Of a DNA stretch of 64,000 nt, positions 10,301-25,300 are shown piece by piece. Both the position numbers and the translations under genes were made by a program. Origin of the DNA: Monarcha castaneiventris obscurior (lineage: Eukaryota > Chordata > Aves > Passeriformes > Monarchidae); contig JAMPIT010000484.1 in the NCBI GenBank assembly GCA_026261815.1, positions 9,336,501-9,400,500 on the forward strand, written 5' to 3'. Positions within the stretch are counted from its first letter, which is position 1, and every line of letters begins with the position of its first letter. A model generated the notes under the pieces. The model did not search any database and was not told where the DNA came from. It saw only the letters and a list, made by a program, of their open reading frames with translations.

Positions 10301-13300
10301 GATAAAAGCACTGTGTATCTCCTGCAAGACCGACTCAGTGACTCTCTAGTCCTCCAGACCCTCCTGGGGTCCCCAACCCTGTCAAGCAGCTGTGCAAACT
10401 TTGTAAGGTTTCATCTAACCCAACAACACTGTGGTCTAGGCAGTTCAAGGCAGTGAATTCCATGTCTTGCTATCAGGCAGCAGAACAAACACTTGTCGAT
10501 TAATTGAATAAACTGATTGACTCTGCAATAAGTCTAGATTGTTTCTTTCCTGGCCCAGAGGTCTGAGCCTGGCCAGCAGAGCTAAGATGTTGTGGCAGAC
10601 CTTCCCCTCTATCCCCAAAGCCTTCTCAAGGAGGCTCCTGAGGAAGTGTCACAATCAGCAAGCGTCTTGAGCAGCCTCAAGAGACAGCAGGGGCCAAGCC
10701 TGGGAAGACATAGCATGGGAAATTTCGTGTCTGCCCTGCAACGGCAGCAGAGCTTCTTAAAAGTTGAGCTTGGCTCGAGATCCAAGACCAGATGTCTGGG
10801 GTGAGAGCACCCCAGTGCAATCCAGTCAGTGCTAGAGGTGAAAGTCTTCCTGTAATTTCTACCTTGAATATTTCTTGTAAAGTCTTACTGCAGAGGCCCC
10901 AAAAGATCTTCAGTGAGGCCCTTGGAACAAGCTGGAACTGCTGGCTCACCAGAACCAGTTCCCAAGTCTTTAAGAACAGCACTCCTGCAATACATGACAG
11001 CCATGCCAGAGGCTAGGAGTGAGGGCAGCACAGAGTCCTGGGAAGCAGCTGGACAATGATAGCAAAGCTGACATGGTTACAGATGAGATACAGCCAGTCT
11101 TCAAGTCGTTGTCTCTGCCACAGACATCTAATGGCAGACAGAAAAAGAATCAAAGTGAGCTTCACACACCCCCCTCTTCAGGTCCACGAGTGGGAAGAAA
11201 CTCCCTCAAAAGTGCAAGATTAACTAAATTAGATTAGCAAAACAGAGATGAGCTGCAAGCTGTTCCTTCACACAAGAAGGGACCTCTCACAGGCCATAAA
11301 CTGGCAGCTCCTAACCTGGAATGGTTCCTTTTAATTAGGTCAGTGCTTCCCATGCAACGTGCTGCACAAGACAATATTTTAGTGCACATGGACACTCACT
11401 TGCCTGCCAGAGAAGAGCCAATACCGGAGGCAGAGCAACAGTCAGGGATCCTTCCCTTTCTTAATACGTAACTGAGATTGAGTGCCAAGTGCCAACAGCT
11501 AGGCTTCCATCCTGCCCTGTGCTGCCCCCGCTCACCTGACATATTTCCACACACCTAGGACTATTTGGGAAGCAGCTCATTTGCCAGCATATGCTCTGTG
11601 CCTCAAACCGAAGCATTAAGTAGGTTCTGTATGTGCAGGCAGACTGTGGCAACCTGGAGTAAAAGGCAGCCCTTCCCACCTTTGCGTGGGAAATGTTGGC
11701 AAGGAGTATGGCACTCTGCCAAGAACTGGGAGCCCTGGCTGAATCCCAGGCAGTTATCTACAGGCTGGGATAGTGCCCGAGCAGCCCATTCTCTGTGAGC
11801 ACCATTTCTGATTGCAGCCTGCAAGCCCATTTTGTGGCATGGTCATGCAATAATTCCAGAAAACATTACTGTAAACAATTCCTCTCCTGCTGTGGTCACT
11901 ACCCCAAGCTGTCACATTGCAGATACACCTTCCAAGTGAGGTGGCTGTAAGGAGCAAGACACACAGTGCACACAGTCTTCTCACTACCTACAAAACACCC
12001 AAAGCCAAGGGGCAGCAGCTTCTGTCCCACTCTGCTCTCACTGTGCTCCCTCCAGACCCACAGCTGAGCCATCTGCAGCCCTTAATAAGTAAAATGAGGG
12101 AGTTCTCTGTGACTGCTGGTCAAAGCAGATCCTCTGCAATTTAACTCCTCCAGATCTCGATTCTCTAGATCACAGTACTCTGGGTTTTAATTGACTTAGC
12201 AAAAGCACATTCAACCAAAGATTATCCAGCTGCTAATCCACATTAGTGCTATGTAGACACACAATAAAATCCTGACACAGATACAGAATTTTTCTGCAGT
12301 GTCATGGGACGCTTAAGACTGCTAGTGTCAAATGCAAATACAGGAAAAGGTTTGCAAACTGCAACCCCCTCACATGCAGGGGGTTCAATTTGAGGCACAT
12401 ACTCTGCCATACTCAGAGCTCTCTGTAGCACCTTGTCCTACTCTGCTAATAGTCTATGCAGTATTTTCCTGTGTGTTTGTCCTTCACAGATGTGATCTCA
12501 CCAACGTGTTTGAATAAGATAGAAAGACTGACAGGAATTGCCTTTGTACTGCTTTGCCTAACAAGAACCATCCTGGAATTTACAGGTACCCAGGACCTCT
12601 GGATCAGAGCAAGATTCACACAATGGGCTGGTAATGTGAAAGCAGCAGCCTGTTGACATTGCCTGGCCAGGAGAAGGGTTTGGCTCCTAATGTCTGACTG
12701 GGCATTTGTGACTCCTTCTTTTAGGACAGCTCAGTTCCCCTCCCAGGCCCTGCTCATGTCTCTTGCTGACTTGCCTTCCTGTTCCCTCCAGAGCTCCCCT
12801 GACTGCCAGCACTTGGACTGGGCTGTTGACTTGAACTACCTGAAGGATACCTGCTGGCATTTTACAAACAACCATTTTAACCACTGCAGCAGCAGTTGAA
12901 GAAAGTGTTTTGTTGCTATGGCCACACAACCAGAGGATTATGAAGTCAAGTACAGTCATTTCTTCATCTCAAGAGCCTTGGGTGTTGACCTGCCAGGGGC
13001 ACTGCAGGAATAAAGGTATTTTTGGCATCCTGATCAGTCTCTGTGCTCTTGCTTATCCATCTTAGTACCACAATTTTTCAGGAGGTGAAGAGACAATTTA
13101 CCTCTTCCTTCCACCACAGACACAGTTCTCCACCCAAAATGGGACTCACTGTTTCCTTCAGGGCAGAAAATGGTCGCTGAAGGTACTGTGTTATCTACCA
13201 GACCAATTCAAACTACCACAGTTGAAACAGGGAGACCAAAGACCAAGTGGAATGCCAAAACCTCTTTCTGGAAAAAACATACCATGCTTAGAACCCAGAA

Positions 13301-16300
13301 ATTGCAACCCATGACAGTGTCTGGTAAGGCAACCCTAACCCTCGCTATGGTGCTCTTCTGCCTACTCTTGTTTCTCCTCTTTGCTCTTGCAGAGCAGTCT
13401 GGCTGAAGCATTACAAACTGCTTCTTCCCGAGCATTGCTGCAAGCTTGCTACCCAGCAAGCACTGAACAGTGTATCAGGCCTTGGGAATGGCATGGGACC
13501 ACACACAGGAATTGTGGCACTACCATTGTGAACAAAGCAGCTCCCAAGACAAGCTGTTTTCTTTCCAGTATTTTCTTCTCTTCTTGGGAGATTCTTTTCA
13601 TCTTACAGAGAATGCAGAGGTGGGCCCCAGCAACAACTCATACCCCTTCTATTGATGTCCTTCCCTGGGGAGAACAGTTAGCATCATTCATGAAAACTGT
13701 CAGACACAGGAGTTTTTCTCTGGAATTGAGAGAAACTTGTTAAGAAAGTCTTATAAATTTTCAATGCTTTACTTGTTTGTCATTTTATTTTCCATATGAT
13801 GAGAGAGCACTCAGATTTGGCTGGTGGCTGTTTCAGAAACACTAGAAAAAGACTCACTGGAAAACTTGCAGAGACTACACAAGCATTTGACGCTGTTAAC
13901 AGCAATCTCTTATCTCAGAGCCTCTTTATTCCATGTTGGCCTAAACACATGGTGTTTGCTCCACAGGCTCTGTTCTTTCTTCTCTAGCCCAGCTCCCCAG
14001 TCAACTCTGCCCTATGACAGCGTCAGACTCCAGAAGGGTGCCTTTGTTATGGTGTGAGATTAGGCTCAGGTCTGTGGTCCCCATTCCCCAGCAGGAACAC
14101 ACAGCCTTACGAGCAGAATCCTTTATGCTGGCACAGTGCTCACAGCTTGCTCCCAGCAGATTCCTACCTCTGCTTGCCACCAGCACCCAGTTTTTTTCCA
14201 ACCTGCATCATCAGGAGGGTCAGCAGGTGAAAAGGGGGACAGGCTAGATGCAGAGTGAGGTCTGCTTGGTTTGAAAAGCTTCCTTTCCCAAACACCACAG
14301 CCATTTCAAACCCTGGTGGATGTGTCAGACAGAAAATGCTGTGAGCTGCATGCATGCAGGACGCAGAGTTGCCAGAGCTCAGAGTTGAGGCATGCGCTGA
14401 GGACAGGCAGAACAGCTGGCTGTTATCAGCACAGTTCCTCACTCCTCTAGGGGCTGAGGCAGGAGTGTCTGTGTTTAATGGTCAGCACTTCAGACAAGGT
14501 CAGACTACAGAGGAACAGCCCTCCTGAGGTTTGTCCACAGATACAAACACAGGTGCTCCAGTGTTTCCAGAGCCACACAAGTGTAGCCCTGCACTCCCTT
14601 TGCCAGACACTCATTTTGCTGAGAAATACTCTGCTCCGTCTCATCTCACCTGGATCTGGGCACTTCTAGTGGGCTGCTTCCAATCCTCAGGAAGTTATCA
14701 GAATGGGTTGATGAGGAGGAGCTGGAGGACTTAACTTCAACCATTCCTGTGGAAGACAGCCTGTCTTCAGACTGCTGTGCCCTGCTCCAGAGCACGGCTT
14801 GCGGTGATGATGCACAGCTCTTCCTCCTGTGGGACAGAGGACGTGGGTGAGAAAGCTGACTTTTCTATGTACTCCAGCTAGGGAGCCTTCCCACCACAGG
14901 ATGGATTTTAGCCCAGCAGCTACAAGCTCTTGTTTCCACTGAACCCACCCTCCCTCCCTCCCAAGGAGCCATGAGTCACAGGTAACCACTCCGTGAGGGG
15001 GGTACACTGAGCTCAACCCATCTTAGCCCATTCTTTTATAGATCACCATCCACGTGACCTGGAAATCAGAGACGGGAGAATACATCAGCCCACACACACA
15101 CAGGGATTGCTTTGTTTAGTCTAGCAGCAAAAATGCCTTGAGCAAGGGGCCTCCCAGTGGGGAAAGACCATTTCAATCTGCTCAAACTCCACAGTGCGTA
15201 TCAGGCCAGGTGGGTGTTCGTGCACACCGAGGGCAACAAGGACACGCCACCAGTGTTGTTTTCCTTTTTAGCAATTCCCTTTGGGCACCACTGACCACAC
15301 TTCTGACCACGTGCTTACAGCTGATAGTCACTCCAGATGTAGGTACACTTCAGTTCTCTCTCTGTCTATGCTGACAGCCCAAACTGCTTTGGCTTCTTTC
15401 TTAGCCAGCACATTCAGACTCAGTCATGATTCACTGTCCATTGCTGCATCTGATGCCTCAGGTTTTAGCTTTCGTGTTTTTCGGATTCTGTGCTGCTTAG
15501 AGTGTAACTCTAAGCTCCTTGTAGCCTGTAATTTCTGCTCTCTCGTGCAAGATAGACATAACAAAGCCTCTCCAGGCTTTGCCTTCAAGGACAGCCAGGC
15601 TCTTCTAGGCCCAAAATGTGTAAACCAAAGCCTCTAAGGGGGGAGCAAGCTAGGGGAGTTACATCATTGAACTGGGGCTTTAATTGGAGAATTAACCGTG
15701 GTATGCAAATGAACCAAACCTATAAAGGTGTGAAGAACTCGTGACCTGTTGTCCATTCTGGGGTCCATTTTTTATGGAAGCAGCCTCTGGCTCCCCCAGG
15801 GTGTACCTTGAAGGCCCTTCAAATAAATACCTATCTTTATTCCCTTACTCTTGTCTAGTCTCTGTTTCTAGGTGGCTGGAGAAGGCATCACATCAGGCCT
15901 TAGCTCACAGTACCATCCAACTACATGCCAAACAGGCACACATTTGGGACTAATTCACATCACTGCTGCTCCACAGTCAGAAGATTTTCCTTCTTATGTC
16001 TTATGTTGTTTAGTTTTGTTTTTTCCCTAGAAGAGTCCCAAGAATATCCCCCCTTCCAAGACCACACTGAATTGGACAAAGACCCCCCTATGTACTAAAG
16101 TAAAAAAGGGAAATTCTAAAGCAAACAAACTCAAGGGAAAAAGAGATTATTCTTCCTAAAACATGGAAGGGCATCTCAGCTTTGAGATCTCAAGCACTGT
16201 CAGCAAGTGCAGCTAAAGACAGGCTCATTGTACAGTGGAAAGCACAATATCCTCTCTTCATTTCTTGAAGGGTGTCCACCCTCAAACATCACACCACAGA

Positions 16301-19300
16301 CTCTCTTAAGCATTATTCATCTTATGTTACCATAGCTGCCAACATCTCCAAGTACAGCCTGCAGAAACAGGTTTGAACAGCTAAAAATCAAATGCCTCTC
16401 CCTGCACAAGAGACTGTGAGGCCACTTGCTTTCAGGGCAACACAACAAAGTACATCCCCTCCTCTCCCTTGCAGCAAGCCCTATGTATTCTCCAGACGAC
16501 AGAGCCAGAACAGCCTGCAGTAAAACATCCATGATCAGTCCCCTCACTAAGCACTCATGGCAAGGCTCACAACCTTCCCCTTTCTCAAGCTCATGCCCCC
16601 CAGCACAGCCCAAATCATCCCTGTGGAGCAGCTGCTAGCCCAACACAGCCTGATGTCTTCCACAGAAATAAAGGCAAACCAGAGTTGGAAAACACATTGC
16701 AAAATCCAGCCCTGATCCACACAAGTGCAGCTGATCTCCTCCAGCATGCTCTGGTCACTTCACATCTTGAGAAAAGCACACATAGGTTCTGTGCAGCAGA
16801 ATCAAGTCTGTATATCCTGAGCACTCAGAACAACATAAATGCTCAGTTCACTATCCTGCAAGTGGGAAGTTGCTCTCGATGCAGTAGCTTTGATGTGGAT
16901 AGGTAGGTTCAGTGTGTTAGAGGACTCAGTGTTGCTCACTTGGCAAACAGTTTGGGACTCTCCATCTCCATTTTGTCATTCTGCAGGGATATTCTCCTTT
17001 CCCTTCTCAGCACTTTAAACTGAATATACAATATGCTTTAGACAGGCTGCTGCCACTAGCATGGCTGCAAGCTCAGTCCCAGAGGACTTCAAATGCCTCC
17101 AGCACAACCCAGATTTAATTTAAAATAATTGCAATATAAAATAGCCTCTTCACATGTGCTGAGGGAGAGGAGAGAAAAATTAAACTAAGAGGGGCAACCC
17201 TACAGCAAGGCTCTGAAATCCCCAAACAGCACCAGAAACTCCACAAGCAAGTACACCACCTGTCCCAGAGCAGCAGAGTTGCCAGGCACCTTCCCCACTT
17301 TCAGACAGCCACCTGCATCCCCAGGCAAGTTCTATGTGACCCTCTACCAAGAGGCAGTACTGAAAATTCTGTATTCTCCCCTGCATGTGTCTCTAACCAG
17401 TGCTGCAGGCAGGAACCTGCTTTCAGCTCACACACCTCATGCTGGTAGAGGGGCTAAAATTTAGAGGGGATTCTTGGCCACCCAGCCCAACTCCCACTAA
17501 CTGCAGACGCTCCCCCTGTATAACGTCTTTCATAAACTCTGATTAAGCTTCATTTTAGGGCAGTTAAACCATCTCCACTTTTCCCTGGGGACGCTGCTGT
17601 CAAATGTAATTTTTCTGATAGTTTGGAACCACCTTTTAAAAGTAATGAAATCCTTTGCGGATGAAGTTTAACAGTGAAACTGGTGAAAATTAAACAAATG
17701 TGCTTTGCTCTCATCTAGGTACAAACTTGGAAGCATCCCTGCAGAAGCCTGACAGCCTTTTAACATGGGGTGGCCTCCAGTTTTTGGTGCAGAGGCTCTG
17801 GAGTACAAATTGCAGCAAGGTTCTGACAGCCAAATTCCTCCCCCCCACTGTAAGGGATCCATGCTACAGAGAGCAGACCTGGAGGGCAAGATACTTCAGA
17901 AATATCTTTTCTATCAAGCCCAGAGCCTGCCCCTTTTGTTCAGCCCACCGAGTGGTTATCTCCTCACCATGATGCTTGAGCCTGTGCTCCTGCTGGCATC
18001 AGCTCCACTGCTTCATAGGTGAAGCTCCCAGCTGCTCCAGGGGAACTTTCCATCCCAAGGGAAAAGTCACTACTCAGGCTTGTGGTGCTGCCTCGGTCTT
18101 TCTGCTCTAGAGAAAAGAAAACAGAGCTACCTGAAGACCAGCTTGGTCTCACTCACTTTCTCTCCCTTTAAGCAATACACTTCCCTGTGCCCTGTGTTCT
18201 TGCAAGGCCCCAAAGGCAGCACACCCATTTGGGGTCATCCTGAAGACGGGAAGCCAAGCCCACAAGCAATGAACCATTACCAGCACCCAGGGGCACTGAT
18301 GCTTGATAGCAGCACTCACTGAGCATGCAGATCTCTTCCAGGGTGAAGCCAGGTGGCAAACTCTTCCTTCTGGGGAAGGAAAGACAAAGTTACCTCAGGC
18401 ACACTTCAGGGCTGTGTGGAGGCTGGCCATAGCCAGGTCCCTGTCACACACAGCAGATCAGAGCAGTGGGGAATTAGCTATGCAGGGGCAGAGGGGAGGG
18501 GATGGGCCAGTGTGCACTGTCCGACTCCTAACAGTCCCAACCCAAACCTCCCATGCTTTGAAAAGGTGGCAACAGGCAACGCTGTACATGTGTTTATTCA
18601 GAGCATCCAGGGTGGGCTTTGCTTCCTTCTGTCCCTCCTGAAATAAGAAGGGTTTATGCTGGACAGTCTGTTAAAAACCAGCCACCCCTCGGTCCCCACC
18701 AGTGCCTGATGGAGCTTGCTGCGCAGCCTGCTTGAGCCAGAGCACACATCTCTGGGTTCATCCATGCTAAAGCAGCCATGGACAGTCATTAAGCAGAGAG
18801 CACATTTCAGCATGGACAGTTTTTCAGAGCACAACGTGGCACCTCACAAGCCTCGGCCCCGTTTTGCAGCCTTCAGAGTGCAGAATAAATTAAAGAAAAC
18901 TGGGCCAGGACACCAGGGCTTCCATCTCCCCAAAGAAGCAGCACTAACAAGCTCCCTGGCTCTGTAGCCCATGCAGCAGCAAGCACAGGCTCCTTACCTC
19001 TGTGGCTTCAGAGCAGAGAACTCCTCAGAGGTGATGTGCTTCAGAAAATTGAAGCAGAAAAAGAAAATCTGAGCAAAGGGAAAGAGAAGAGTGGTTCAGG
19101 AATGAACCCGAGGCTCTGTGAAGCCTCTTATCTTGGTGAGGAGGTGCTGGCAGGAAGGAGATAGCAAAAAATCTGCAGCTACCAGCCTCCAGTGTACCAT
19201 GGGCTGCCTCCATCCCATCCTGGGCCTTCTCCTCCATGTTAAACTGCCCCTCTGATCATGGGGAGGCCCAGAAAAGAAGAGGAACAAGTCTCCTTATCAA

Positions 19301-22300
19301 GGCCTTGCACACATGCTGCACGCCCACAGCAGGTACTTATGCCATCAGTATAGAATGGAACAGAGATGGCAGCAGCTGGTTATACACTCAGGTAAGCAGC
19401 AAACCCAGCAGGACTTGCAGAGTTAGAGCCACGTGCTCCACCTGAGCAGCAGACCTGTACTACATCTGGAAGCACGAGGTACCTACAGCATTTGTGGCCC
19501 CAAGCTCGTGCACTGCCACACCCCGCTCTGCATCATTCACCTCACTGTGCCTCTGCCACCCCACCCACCTGTGCAGAGCTGTGCCCTTCTCCTGGGAGAA
19601 GTGGGGAGCAGGGAGTGCCAGAGGCAGCCAGGCACCCCCCCTCTCCTACTGCAGCTACTGACTCCACCCATGACCAAGCAGGCACCAGAGCAGAGCTGCC
19701 AGGCTTGAACACCAGGAAAGGAAGGAATAGGAGGAATAATACTAAAACAGGGATTCTGTACCCCTGAAAGACGGAAAATAGGCCAGGGTCCTTCCTCTGC
19801 TGTTTGAAGGCAGAAGATTCCTTAGTAAGGTGAGAGTTTGAGGAGCAGGGGAATAGCAACAGGGTTAGACACACACCCCATCTCTTTTCTATTCAGAAAT
19901 TATATTACACTATACTGCAACTATAGTCAGAGCTATCTTTTTTTGCTGTTAAACAGTGAAAGATTTTGAAGAGTATTAGTTCCACTAATTTTAAGTGCAT
20001 CCCAGACCCATATGTGCACCCACAGACACATCCCACCAAATTCACACACTGGAACCAACACAAGCTGCTCCATGAGCCTGTGATGACATGCAAGCCACAT
20101 GCAGCTGCAGCACTCAGGCAGGATGACTGGCACTCAGGACAAGCACACAAGACTATCCAGCTTTATTTTCAAGGAGTCACACACCTTAAGCATCCTTCTC
20201 ACTGCTGAGCTGAACAGCAAGTCCTAGCACCCTCTAATGTGGGGCCTGAACACTAATGGCACAGGAGGGAAACTGGCAGGAGTGACCCCCCCCAACAAAA
20301 CTGTAGCCTGAGAGAGAGGAAACCCCACAACTTCTGCATCACAGTGACAGGGCAAGGCTCTTACCTCACATTTCCAGCCCCTGAACAATCTTTTTAGAGC
20401 CTGGCCACACCACTGATACTAGCAGGAGCAGGCAGTGAATGCTGCTACCTTGAACAGGTATCCTGAGAACAAAAAGCAGTGCTCAGCCACTGCCCCAGAC
20501 CCAACACTCACCTCTTCTCCTTTACTGAGTCGATCAACTAACATGTGCCTGGAAAGAGAGCAAGGGAAGCTCAGTCACATGCCAGAATCAGCAGAAGAGT
20601 ACAAGCTGTCAAGAATAGCCAGATGCCTGAGCCCTCAGGTAAAAAAAGGCATCAGCCCTTCTTGTACCAGCTCATTGGGGTGAACATCAACCTTTGGCTG
20701 TGAACAAACATCAAAGATGACCCCTCAAGGCTTCTCCCCTGTTGCACAAGGATGCACATGCAAGTAAAACTTATCATTCCTACCCAAAGAGAAACCAGTC
20801 ATAGGCCACTGTCAGGTAGAGAATCTCAGATGGCTCCAGGGATGTGTGGATCAGCCCATCCTGCAAAGCAAATGACACAGCCTTCAGGCAGCAGCCCTGG
20901 GGAGTGGAACTTGGGAATTCATGATCTGCTGAAAACTGTCACAGTGACCCAGGGTACCCATCTTCCTCCACCTGCCTGTGACAGCACGAAGAAACACTAG
21001 GAACATTAACAGCTCCACCACCACTTCCTGGTGATGGTCACTCACCCTCCAAGCAATCTGCCCCAGAAGCAGAGGAGGTCAGCCAGGTACTCACAGCCCA
21101 TAAGGAGAGGCGCAATAAGGAGATGAAGAGAGGCGTTCGATCCCAGCCGGATATGCAGTGCACCAGGAGCCCACTGTCATCTGTTCCAGGCAGGGGTAGG
21201 ACAGAGAAGGAAAAAAAATGATGTTGCAATGAGAGCAATGACTTCTTTATGGCAAATCTGCAGAGACAAGCTACTCTCTGTCCCCACAGCCCAGGCTCAA
21301 GACCAGAGCTCAGCCAGAACATTCTGTCTTAAATACAGCAGCCAACAAATTGCTCAGTGTCCTGGGTTGTCAGCAGCACTAGCTGATCTGCTGTCTTGGT
21401 CCTGACAGCTGCTCAGGACACAGAGTAATTAGGTATGAACATCATTTTACTACCTCGAACATACACCTCCCCAGCTGCAACCCACTATCACAATCTATTT
21501 CTACACTGGTGAGAAAACAGCTCCAACTGAACATTTTTTCAGTATCACTAACCTTCCTGCTGCACACTGAGCAGAGGCACACACAAGGCACAAATTCCAC
21601 ACCCTACAGAAAACCTGCAGTGTGTCCCAACACAGCTAGTGCAGGAGAGTGTAGCTGGCCATGCTGTCAGAACCAGCCACGGCTCCATCCATCAGTGCTA
21701 GGTCACAGTGCCCAGAGGGAATGGGATGCCACACAGGGCAACGGGGGGGACAAAATACAGGTAACCAGCAAAACAAGAGCAAGAGTCAAAAAGGAAAGAA
21801 ACAATGTTTCTTCTCTTCAGGTTTAAAGCAGTAAAACAATAGGCTAAGTTTTCAGATATCCCTTCATGTTCAGAAGAAAGGTTTTTCAAGGAATCAGCAA
21901 GTCTCTCTGTAAGATGGGAGCTGGAGTTCTGAGATGGTAGGACCATCACGCTGTTTTGAAGGGAGAGAATTAAAAGTGACTTCTGTATTGGGAACTGATC
22001 CACAGTGGCACTAATACCATCAGCTGTTCTTCCAGGGACAGTGACTGCTCCAGTTACACTGCTGGGAGCAAGGTGTTTGCCTTACCATCACTATTGATAA
22101 TGGAGATCAGCAGCTTCAGGTAGTTCTGTGTCTGTTGTATGAGGTCCCAGCTCTGCAGAAAGAGGAATGTTGACGGTAGGGGTCTGCCCACAGCAAAAGG
22201 CTGCTCTGCAGTTCAGAGCTGCTCTTTCCAGAACAGCAGCAAAGCAGAAATAAGCACGTGGCCATTCCTCAAAGTGACACACTTCCCCTTTGTATCAATC

Positions 22301-25300
22301 TCCCCATCCTCTGCAAAAGGCACTCTGGAACAAGATACCAGGTAGGCAAATAAAACAATAAAAGACCATCTCTACTGTCTTCCTGGCTGGCAGAGGAGCT
22401 GCTTTGCCTGCAGCCCCAAAGCTCCAAGCAGCCCATGCTCAGAGCACTGACCCACTTCTGCACACGTGCACTTTACCAAGTGGCTGAGCCACATTCCAGC
22501 CATGTGTGCAATGCCAGCAGCACAATGGGATGTGCAGGCAAGGCTAGCGGCCTGTTCCCACAACCCAAGCACATTGCTCAAAACTCTGTGGTCCTTGAAA
22601 ATGTCCCTGGCAGAGGGCTGACCCTCACCCACCCTCCAGACAGGCACTGGACTTCTGCACTGACCCCCAAGTAGCAGCAGAACTACAGAGGGGCTCTGAA
22701 CTCAGAGAACTCCAGCACTACAGGACATACAGGTCAAAAACATCAGAACAGGCCCAAGCTTGTCACTTGACCATCACGTCATGAGAAGATGCAGGGAATT
22801 TCAGTGGTTTGATCAGAATCAGAACTAGCTCAAGGGAAATAAGACAGCACTGGCAAGGAAAAAGCAGAGTGGGACACATTTCATGGCAGAAGTGTTAGTG
22901 GTGTAAGTGACATGTGACCACAAGCAACAGAACCCTCGCTGCATGCTTGCATGTGTGCACATCTGTGTGCAACCACACTGAAGACTAGTGTCAGACAAAG
23001 AACATATTGCTCAGCCGTGAAGCCTGCAGAGCCACAAAAGAGTAGGGAAACAGGGAACACAGTCAGCCTGCAGCAGAAAAACACATAATTACAAAATCTT
23101 TTATCTGCTCAATTCAATCCATCTTCTGCTTATTTTAGAAGGCATCATCCAATTATCCAGTCCGATCTCTCTATACCACGAACAAGAAATTTTTTTTCAG
23201 TTGCCCCAAGTACAGCCTGAAGCTTGCACTTGGCAATATCTTTGCCCAGAAAAGCATCTCAAACAGGGGTGACAGCTCATTTCTCCTTTGGCAGCATGTT
23301 CCAGCAGATTGTCCTCAAATATAACATGCAAGACTGCTTTTCCTTATCTGAAGGTCTGATTTCAGATGCAGATATTGCTTCCTGTGCAGCTCTTCTTCCC
23401 CAGATTGAAGAGTGCTTTAGAATTAGTATTTTCTCCTTACAAATGTACTTACACACTAATCAAGTCAAACCTCCATCATCTTAGTGATTAGCTAAACAGA
23501 CTGAGAACTTCAGCTTTGAGTGAAGCATGTTCTCCAGTCCTCAAATTATTTCTGCATCTATTTATTACACCCTCTTCAATTTTTAATATCCTTTTAAAAA
23601 TACTGTCTGTTCAGTATTCTAGTGAACACGTTTCTAGCCATACACAAGCTGTAGTTCTATTAGTTCTGCTTCAACTTTTCTGTGATTCTGCTTATGCTGG
23701 CACTTGAACAGTATTTACATGACTGACAACAAACACTGGCCCAGCACAGGGAGCTCTGCTGGTTCTGTGGTGCTTCCAGCCACAGGGCACAGTAACGTGA
23801 CATGCTCCAGCACAGTCAATCCCCACAAAACCTGGTAGATCCACTGATGTGTGAAATGAAGCACACTGATCAGTAGTATAAGGTGATACTTCCTGGTGTG
23901 GACAAAGGTAAACTTTGAAGCTTGAGCAAACAGAAGAGCTCAGTTACTGTTTGCCATGCTGTCAGTAATAAGGAATGGAGACCTGCCACCTGGTTATGAT
24001 TCTCTACACCTCTCCCATAGGAAAGCACCTTGTACACCCATGAAGAAGGTGCCCAGTCCCTCGGCTCAGGTCACAGAGGAGAAGGTTGACCTCTCTCAAG
24101 ACTCCCCACAGCCAAGGAAGCCTGCCCAGGGTAGGCCCATGTTGAGCTGAGACTGAGAACAGGTAACACTGCTTTCTGTTTCCTGTCTTATTCCTTACTT
24201 TTGTTAGCGATCTATCTCCCTAATGGATTGCAAATTTTCAAAAGCTACAGCAAAATGTTTGACTTTACAGTCAGCTGCCTCAGGCACAGCAAGCCATGGA
24301 GCTTTTGGGTACAGGATTTCCAATGCTGTTCTAAACTGTCAAGCAGCCTTGCCCCCACTGGGATAGTATGAAGTGAGCCAGATTACAGCAATAGGAGCAA
24401 GTCAGATTTCAAATCTCTCCTGATCCTTCCTGAATACATCCCTGACCTCCCACAGAGACATCCACTTTGCTCACCTGGTACTCACTCCAATCAATATTCA
24501 GAGATTGGGTCAGAGAGACTGGGATACTTAATGGAGCATCTACATAGTCCTGTAAAAAACCCAAACACAGCTGGTCAGAGAAAAGTCATGACTTGAAGGG
24601 AATGAGTTCCAGAGAAAACCAAGAGAACAAATGCCAAATGGTGCATTACAAAAAAGACAAACATCTCAGCAAAGCATCTTTGGATGCAAAGTCCTGAGGC
24701 TGTAAGAATAAACTCAGACTCTTGCAAGGACTAATGGACAAGAGGAGCATTTATGTGCTCCCAACAGTGAAAGCTGGGCATATTAGTCTCTGAATTTCTG
24801 TAGGACTGCCCCACTCAACCATCCCCTCAGCAGGAGGCAGAATATGAAGAAAGAACTGAGAACCAAGGCTATCGAGGAGATCGGAATTCAAAACCGGGAG
24901 CAATCCATACCTTCCATGAGAGGTCAAGCATCCCAGACTTCAGGATAATGATTCATTTATTTTACATATGAATTTTACAATCAATAATTTAGTACATTCC
25001 CTATCTGTTTTGTTTGTCCTGCTGATTTCCTCCTTGTGATCAGAAATAGGGACATGACACACACCATCACTGAGGAACTGGAAGGCAAGACTTAGGCCCA
25101 GTGAAACACTCAGCTCTCCATTTTGTAACATCCATGTACCTGTTTCCAGTTAAATATGAGACCTTCAGCTGTATAATCCCGGTCTTTGTAGTCCTTAAAA
25201 AATTCACAGCCTGCAAGAAAAAGAGATAATGAACAACGATTCAGCTAACTGGTATCTAACAAGTGAAGTGCCCTGTGGGACTAGGAGTGCTGGCAGCCTA

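Noticed and set aside
13008..13020. AATAAA on the plus strand in MTMR14 intron 17
   Set aside because: No associated transcript, promoter or LTR structure; a chance hexamer.
13796..13990. Possible LINE RT fragment ([12 protein letters not shown])
   Set aside because: Only a few residues resemble the RT motif and flanking sequence gives no support.
23100..23620. Possible old interspersed repeat in MTMR14 intron 9
   Set aside because: Looks repeat-like but I could not assign it to a family or find characteristic ends.
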